From assembly GCA_964590225.1 (NCBI GenBank), contig CAZPWS010000017.1, positions 1-56,105 of the forward strand: a DNA stretch of 56,105 nucleotides. Reading direction: 5' to 3'. The number at the start of each line of letters is the position of its first letter. Position 1 is the first letter of the stretch. This document shows, piece by piece, positions 51,913 to 56,105 of the stretch. The notes under the pieces were generated by a model. It ran no database searches. It saw only the letters and a program-made list of their open reading frames with translations, and was not told where the DNA came from. Position numbers and translations under genes: made by a program. This DNA is from JAEUSG01 sp964590225 (GTDB lineage: Bacteria > Fibrobacterota > OXYB2-FULL-49-7 > JAEUSG01).

Positions 51913-52761
51913 ATGAAATACGCATGGTTTTCTGTGGGGCTTCCAGAAAGCACCCCAGAGCAGGTAGTAAAGCAATTAAGGGAAAATGGCTATCATGGTG
52001 TAGAGTGGCGCGTAACAACAGACAAGGGCGACACAACAAAACCAGGTTTCTGGGGTGGTAATAGAACTACGCTTCAAGAGTCGTGGAGCGACGAAGAATT
52101 TAAGGCAATTGCAAAAATGACAAAGGACAATGGTCTTGAAGTGCCAAACCTTGGTTCGTACGCAAAAGCTTTTGAAATTGATAAAGTAAAAAGGAATATG
52201 GAAATTGCCAATATTTTCAACGCTCCAAACCTTCGGGTAAATGTTTATGGTTACGACGGCAAACAGAATTATAACGAGCTTTTTAAAAAAGATCAGGAAA
52301 ACTTTGCAAAGGTAATTGAATTGGGTAAGGCTTATAAAGTAAAGCCATTGATTGAACTGCACATGAATTCCATTGTGGCATCGGCAAGTGCTGCCATCCG
52401 TTTTCTTGCCCCCTTTAAGCCCGAAGAAGTGGGCGTGATTCATGACGCGGGAAATTTAGTGTTCGAAGGATTTGAAAATTATCAGGCTGGCCTTGAAATG
52501 CTTGGCGCTTACCTTGCTCATGTTCATATAAAGAATTACGGCTTTGTTTCAGAAAACATTGAAGGGCCGCAGAAACTATTATGGAAAGCGGTGCCTTCGC
52601 CATTAAGAAAGGGAGCTGTTAATTTCAAAACGCTTTTCGCAGTTCTTAAAGGTGCCGGCTATGATGGATGGCTCTCTCTTGAAGACTTCTCGAAAGAGGC
52701 TACTCAAGAGGAAAAAATCAAGGATAATCTAATCTTCTTAAAAGAAATGGAGGCTTTATGA
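51913..52761 (+). CDS. Sugar phosphate isomerase/epimerase-like TIM barrel
   Basis: A 282-residue protein of the xylose isomerase/AP endonuclease-2-like family. It contains WFSVGLPESTPEQVVKQLRENGYHGVEW at the start, a metal-site Glu in LIELHMNSIVAS, VGVIHDAGNLVFEG, HVHIKNYG and GWLSLEDF. Family members use a divalent metal to isomerise or epimerise sugars and related compounds. An AAAGGAGA ribosome-binding site precedes the ATG. It starts a three-gene operon with the Gfo/Idh/MocA gene (4-bp overlap) and a second isomerase. Together with the upstream regulator this looks like a pathway for an oxidised or keto sugar; the actual substrate is not known. Confidence 0.85.
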   Translation: MKYAWFSVGLPESTPEQVVKQLRENGYHGVEWRVTTDKGDTTKPGFWGGNRTTLQESWSDEEFKAIAKMTKDNGLEVPNLGSYAKAFEIDKVKRNMEIANIFNAPNLRVNVYGYDGKQNYNELFKKDQENFAKVIELGKAYKVKPLIELHMNSIVASASAAIRFLAPFKPEEVGVIHDAGNLVFEGFENYQAGLEMLGAYLAHVHIKNYGFVSENIEGPQKLLWKAVPSPLRKGAVNFKTLFAVLKGAGYDGWLSLEDFSKEATQEEKIKDNLIFLKEMEAL

Positions 52762-53870
52762 ATAAGATTAAAATAGGTCTGATCGGTCTTGGTGCAATGG
52801 GTAAGGGACATTACAGCAACATCAAATCTATTCCCGAGTATGAGCTTACGGCAGTTGCTGATATAAATCAAGAATGCATAAAGAATCTGCCAGAGCAGAA
52901 ATATGCTTCCGGCGTAGAGCTTATAGAAAAAGCTGATGTTGATGCTATTGCAATTGTTACCCCCCACTATGATCACACCACTTTGTCAATAGCTGCACTC
53001 AAAAAAGGCAGACATGTTCTTGTAGAAAAGCCAATAGCTGTTCATGTCAACGACGCAAAAAAAATGGCCGCCGCCCATACCGATAAAAGCAGAGTATTTG
53101 GCGCAATGTTTATTTATCGGACAATTCCGGTTTTCAAGAAAATAAAATCGCTTATTGATAATGGCGAGCTTGGTACTCTTCAAAGAGTGGGCGTGACAGC
53201 TACCAGCTGGTACCGCACAGGGGGTTATTATTCTTCGGCAAGTTGGCGAGCCACCTGGGGTGGAGAGGGCGGTGGGGTTCTTTTAAACCAGTGTCCGCAC
53301 GATCTCGATCTTCTCCAATGGTTTGTAGGCATGCCAAAGAGAATCACCTCCACTATAGGAATAGGAAAATTTCATGACATTGAAGTAGAAGATGAGGTTA
53401 GCGCTATAATGGAATACCCTAATGGTATGACAGGTCTTCTTTACACAACTACAGGGGAAGCACCTGGAATAAGAAAATTTGAGATTGCAGGGGATAGGGG
53501 ACTCTTAACATTCGAAAGCGGTAAATTGTCCTTTAGGCGAACGGAGGTAAGCGTAAGAGATTTTACAAAAAATACAAAGGAGATGTGGGGAGCTCCGGCA
53601 GTATGGGATGTGTCAATTCCTGGCGGAGACCTATCCTTCGAAGAGCAGCATCGGTCTGTTTATCGGAATTTCAGGGACGCCATTTTGTCTGGCAAACCTC
53701 TCATTGCTCCTGCTGAGGAGGGTATCAACTCTCTGGAGTTGGCAAACGCGATGTTACTTTCAGGTTTTTTAAATAAATCCGTTGATTTACCTGTAGATGG
53801 CGATCTTTACTGGAGCGAGCTTGAGAAAAGAATCAAGACATCCCGTTTTAAGTTTAATAAAGGGGCATAA
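52758..53870 (+). CDS. Gfo/Idh/MocA-family dehydrogenase
   Basis: The 370-residue protein has the Rossmann start IKIGLIGLGAMGKGHYSN (residues 4-21), the conserved EKPIAVHVNDAKKM motif with catalytic-type Lys near 95, and the GGGVLLNQCPHDLDLLQW motif near 175 with His. These are the marks of NAD(P)-dependent sugar/inositol dehydrogenases. In company with two isomerases it could convert a sugar to its 3-keto form or reverse this, as in 3-keto-glycoside or inositol paths. The ATG overlaps the isomerase end by 4 bp with GGAGG upstream. It is followed by the second isomerase after 3 bp. Confidence 0.9.
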   Translation: MNKIKIGLIGLGAMGKGHYSNIKSIPEYELTAVADINQECIKNLPEQKYASGVELIEKADVDAIAIVTPHYDHTTLSIAALKKGRHVLVEKPIAVHVNDAKKMAAAHTDKSRVFGAMFIYRTIPVFKKIKSLIDNGELGTLQRVGVTATSWYRTGGYYSSASWRATWGGEGGGVLLNQCPHDLDLLQWFVGMPKRITSTIGIGKFHDIEVEDEVSAIMEYPNGMTGLLYTTTGEAPGIRKFEIAGDRGLLTFESGKLSFRRTEVSVRDFTKNTKEMWGAPAVWDVSIPGGDLSFEEQHRSVYRNFRDAILSGKPLIAPAEEGINSLELANAMLLSGFLNKSVDLPVDGDLYWSELEKRIKTSRFKFNKGA

Positions 53871-53873
53871 ACA

Positions 53874-54719
53874 ATGAAAAAGTTTGCCGGTTTTACGGAT
53901 GAAGTATCCCACGATTTGTCGGCTCAAATTTCTGCCTTGAAGGAGCTTCAATGGTGTGGCATTGAAACCCGTATGGTAACAGTCGATGGCAAGAGCGTTC
54001 ATTTTGATGATATTGGTGATGATGACTTTTTACGAATGAAGGAGATGCTTGAGAAGGAGGGAATACAAATCGTCTCTTACGGCACTCAAATTGCTAACTG
54101 GGCTCGAAAGATTACGGGTGATTTTGCACTTGATGTAAGTGAGCTAAAGAGGATAATACCCAGAATGCATGCAACAGGCACAAAGCTTGCCAGAATAATG
54201 AGCTATCCAAACGATGGCCTTAGCGATAGAGCGTACAGAACAGAGGTGATTCGTCGCTTAAAAGAACTTGCAAAAATAGCAGAAGACGGGGGAGTAATTC
54301 TTGCCCACGAAAATTGCTCTGGATATGGTGGAGATGGAGCTATTCAATCGCTTGATATGCTTGCAGGTGTAAATAGTGATGCGTTAAAGTTGATCTTTGA
54401 TATGGGGAACTGTGTCGTACACGGACAGAATGCCATTGATTTTTATTCTGCTGTAAAGTATCATATTGTTCATATTCACATTAAGGACTACTGTGCTGAT
54501 TCAACCCAAAAAGAGGGGTATCGGGCGACTTTTCCTGGCGAAGGGCTTGGTGCGGTTATCGATATCGTAAAAATGGCTAAGGAAGATGGTTATAATGGCT
54601 GGTTTACAATGGAGCCGCATATGGCTTCGGTTGCGCACGAAGGTAAACATGCTGATGGAAGCGACAAGAGTAGAGAGACATTCATAAAATATGGAAGGAT
54701 TTTCGAGTCAATTTTCTAG
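53874..54719 (+). CDS. Second sugar phosphate isomerase/epimerase-like TIM barrel
   Basis: A 281-residue protein of the same broad fold as the gene at 51913-52761 but clearly distinct in sequence: KFAGFTDEVSHDLSAQISALKELQWCGIETRMV at 3-35 (split by the strand turn), VILAHENCSGYGGDG, LIFDMGNCVVHGQ, HIHIKDYC and GWFTMEPHM. The metal-site Glu, Asp and His residues are present. It completes the three-gene operon, with AAAGGGG before the ATG. Having two different isomerases beside one dehydrogenase suggests a two-step interconversion with a keto intermediate. Confidence 0.85.
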   Translation: MKKFAGFTDEVSHDLSAQISALKELQWCGIETRMVTVDGKSVHFDDIGDDDFLRMKEMLEKEGIQIVSYGTQIANWARKITGDFALDVSELKRIIPRMHATGTKLARIMSYPNDGLSDRAYRTEVIRRLKELAKIAEDGGVILAHENCSGYGGDGAIQSLDMLAGVNSDALKLIFDMGNCVVHGQNAIDFYSAVKYHIVHIHIKDYCADSTQKEGYRATFPGEGLGAVIDIVKMAKEDGYNGWFTMEPHMASVAHEGKHADGSDKSRETFIKYGRIFESIF

Positions 54720-54760
54720 CCATATAATTATCAAATACTACTAATCTCTTTTTTGCGATA

Positions 54761-54886
54761 ATCCCAACTTATTCAATAGGAGGCGCCAACGGTGCCGAAC
54801 TATTTGGATTAGTTGGGATTACCCCGTTTAGAAAAATCACCCATTTGGTACTTGAAGTACTCGGTGTAAAATGATGATTTTTCTAA
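54761..54886 (+). repeat. 126-bp double-hairpin dispersed repeat, copy 2
   Basis: Reverse-complement match to 42365-42490 (5 mismatches in 126). Hairpin 1 is 54761-54819 and hairpin 2 is 54828-54886. The copy is followed by TGCAAAG, the remains of the palindrome intact at 42327-42366. The rest of 54720-54760 holds no feature I can name. Confidence 0.85.
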
Positions 54887-54893
54887 TGCAAAG

Positions 54894-55100
54894 TTTGGGT
54901 TTATCAGAATCAGAAATAATCTCATAACCAGTCACGAGTTGTGAACCGTCGGGAGTGAAAGTCCAAGACCAATTACCTTTTTTACTTGTACTAAGCTGTA
55001 CGCCTGTTAATTGTCCTGATTGCAGCCTGTTGCCATTGTTTGGAGCAGATTTCCATCGTGTTGCTGACATCTTAAGAACGAGTAGGTTCGTGTCGTACAA
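54894..55100 (-). pseudogene. Fragment of an unidentified gene cut by the repeat
   Basis: On the minus strand the frame reads WKSAPNNGNRLQSGQLTGVQ and NWSWTFTPDGSQLVTGYEI, which looks like genuine protein and not antisense noise. Its 3' part runs into the hairpin repeat at about 54893, and its 5' end overlaps the end of the small PIN-partner gene. I cannot name the family. It is best read as a gene remnant truncated by the repeat. Confidence 0.3.
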
Positions 55101-55248
55101 CAGGGCAATTGAGATTATACTTTGTGTAGATTTCCAAGCCCTTTTTATTGAGATATCTGCCTATTTCTTCTTGTGGCACTTTCTCCAACTCTTTTGCAAG
55201 AGATTCACGCCATGTCCAAACTTCTTCTACTGCTTTTCCGTAGTTCAT
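55072..55248 (-). CDS. Small protein paired with the PIN-domain gene, possible antitoxin
   Basis: A 58-residue charged helical protein (MNYGKAVEEVWTWRESLAKELEK, PQEEIGRYLNKKGLEIYTKYNLN). Small proteins with an EVW.WRE start and a charged body occur beside PIN-domain genes in other genomes; I recall this pattern but could not check it. It follows the PIN gene after 7 bp on the same strand, so the pair is likely one transcript. An antitoxin role is inference. The usual toxin-antitoxin order (antitoxin first) is reversed here. Confidence 0.55.
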   Translation of the reverse strand: MNYGKAVEEVWTWRESLAKELEKVPQEEIGRYLNKKGLEIYTKYNLNCPVVRHEPTRS

Positions 55249-55255
55249 ATTTATT

Positions 55256-55747
55256 TTACTCCATAGATAATCTATTAAATTTTTCCGGTGTGCATATATC
55301 AACTATGTGGTCGTAGCCATTTTGAAAATTAATTGCATTAAATCCATCAATACGCTGATCGTTAACCAGATGCTTACAGTTGAAACTAACAATATGCTTG
55401 ATTCCGTTTGTTGTGGCGATTGCGACATGACTACAATCATTGTAAATGCTTATTGCGTTCTTACCCATGAAAGCTGACGCCATGAATTCATTGGCTAATT
55501 TAAGTGCTTCATCATCAAATTCAAGAATTGACGGCTTTACATCATTGATGTGTGCCATCAGCCTTATTTTTAGAGCTTCATCCTGCGTTTTGTTAATTTC
55601 GTCAAGCACAACAAAAGATATGTATGCTTCATAGTAGCCAGCTTTCAATGTTGCAATGAATTGCTGCGCAGTTGTTCGCCATTCTGGACGATCGGTATGT
55701 TCCAGTTGATTCCAGACGGATGTTTCAATGTAGAGTTTTTTCTTCAT
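55256..55747 (-). CDS. PIN-domain protein, VapC-like
   Basis: The 163-residue protein has the PIN layout. The first acidic position reads KLYIETSVWNQL, with Glu where Asp is usual. SFVVLDEINKT supplies the second acidic residue, and NDCSHVAIATTNGIKHIVSFNCKHLVN the third plus the conserved C-terminal half. PIN domains are metal-dependent ribonucleases, often toxins. I use the ATG at 55747 because it begins at the first strand. It lies upstream of a 58-residue protein, in a region with repeats and gene remnants that looks like accessory DNA. Confidence 0.75.
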   Translation of the reverse strand: MKKKLYIETSVWNQLEHTDRPEWRTTAQQFIATLKAGYYEAYISFVVLDEINKTQDEALKIRLMAHINDVKPSILEFDDEALKLANEFMASAFMGKNAISIYNDCSHVAIATTNGIKHIVSFNCKHLVNDQRIDGFNAINFQNGYDHIVDICTPEKFNRLSME

Positions 55748-55822
55748 GTGAAATAAATATACTATTACGCACCGCTGCAAGTTTATAAGCACACCAGAAA
55801 ACTCGCTTAAAGGTATCTCCGG

Positions 55823-56011
55823 AGTGGAAAGGATATTGGTGCTATTGAAGTCAATGGAACAGGAGTAAGCGATGCTTCGTACTACTCCCTGGCTTTAACT
55901 GGTTCTGTGGTTGCAGAATTTGACAAGGCGGGCAAATTAGACTCTGTATCGAAAAGATATACGCTTTTTGCGGATATCTTTGACGATTACAGAGTCTTAT
56001 TTCGGCCTTAG
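55823..56011 (+). pseudogene. 3' remnant of an unidentified gene
   Basis: A 62-codon frame without a start ends with TAG at 56009-56011. Its composition (SGKDIGAIEVNGTGVSDASY, then SLALTGSVVAEFDKAGK) looks like a real beta-rich protein end, not noise. Upstream an in-frame stop precedes it, so the gene has lost its 5' part. The family is not recognised. The flanking DNA from 55748 to 55822 holds nothing I can name. Confidence 0.35.
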
Positions 56012-56095
56012 CCGATTTAGTGTATTCAAATATTTATGGACTTGGCTTAGAACGCCAGTTCATTGTATTATATTACCAACTATCAAGGTTCAACT

Positions 56096-56105
56096 ATGAA
56101 AGTGG
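56096..56105 (+). CDS. Possible start of a gene running off the window
   Basis: An ATG followed by AAAGTGG lies 7 bp after AAGG (56085-56088), which could be a ribosome-binding site. Only three codons are visible, so no product can be given. Confidence 0.3.

Noticed and set aside
1..56105. tRNA, rRNA or riboswitch in intergenic gaps
   Set aside because: The gaps are short and none shows a cloverleaf, a conserved rRNA block or a known aptamer motif by eye. A covariance-model search would be decisive.

Overview
The window is a dense bacterial stretch, moderately AT-rich by eye, with no RNA genes and no recognisable transposase or integrase. It combines flagellar and chemotaxis genes (FlhA, FlhF, FlhG, a flagellar sigma factor, a full Che cluster), Gram-negative envelope lipoproteins (BamD- and CpoB-like), and two secreted proteins ending in type IX secretion (T9SS)-like C-terminal sorting domains. 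A motile, Gram-negative, T9SS-like organism suggests the FCB group, perhaps Fibrobacterota (Chitinispirillia-like). That placement is inference; no phylogenetic marker was tested.

Layout. 1-3801 (+): the end of an exopolysaccharide locus, with a Wzz-like chain-length regulator, a Wzy/O-antigen-ligase-like membrane protein and a broken GH27-type alpha-galactosidase. 3776-8010 (-): queD, a PorZ-like propeller protein and a Wzx-like flippase. 8133-8810 (+): an FKBP-type prolyl isomerase lipoprotein. 8814-18960 (-): one tight chemotaxis operon read from cheA to cheW, mcp, cheB, cheR, cheY, an HDOD gene, a pseudo-receiver-CheX fusion and a stand-alone cheX. 19097-19654 (-): efp with an unusual loop tip. 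19950-26474 (+): flhA, flhF, flhG, a small membrane protein, the flagellar sigma factor, a small charged protein and a second HDOD gene. 26495-32177 (+): a 7TM-PAS sensor without a kinase and a 1360-residue T9SS-type secreted protein. This part is bounded by a 35-bp direct repeat.

32210-44667 (-): a long housekeeping and envelope series, namely an AraC regulator, an HI0933-type flavoprotein, cpoB-like, bamD-like, a single-frame NadD-RsgA fusion, a lipoprotein, an outer-membrane barrel, serA, rlmI, ispD and a membrane acyltransferase. 44737-45780 (+): a URO-D family protein divergent from the AraC gene. 45798-50749 (-): a 1226-residue PKD/Ig-like lipoprotein and a CsgG/PEGA-type protein. 50877-54719 (+): a GntR/LacI-hybrid regulator with a three-gene sugar-conversion operon (isomerase, Gfo/Idh/MocA dehydrogenase, isomerase). 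54720-56105: accessory DNA with a dispersed hairpin repeat, gene remnants and a PIN-domain toxin-like pair.

The clearest oddities are the NadD-RsgA fusion, the repeat-bounded 5.7-kb sensor/secreted-protein segment, a 126-bp double-hairpin repeat present twice in inverted orientation (42365-42490 and 54761-54886), the EF-P with Asn and a preceding Pro-Pro in the functional loop, and the degenerate receiver fused to CheX. I did not find one self-contained, clearly new defence-like or catalytic system. The strongest candidates for undescribed biology are the fusion and the repeat-bounded segment.
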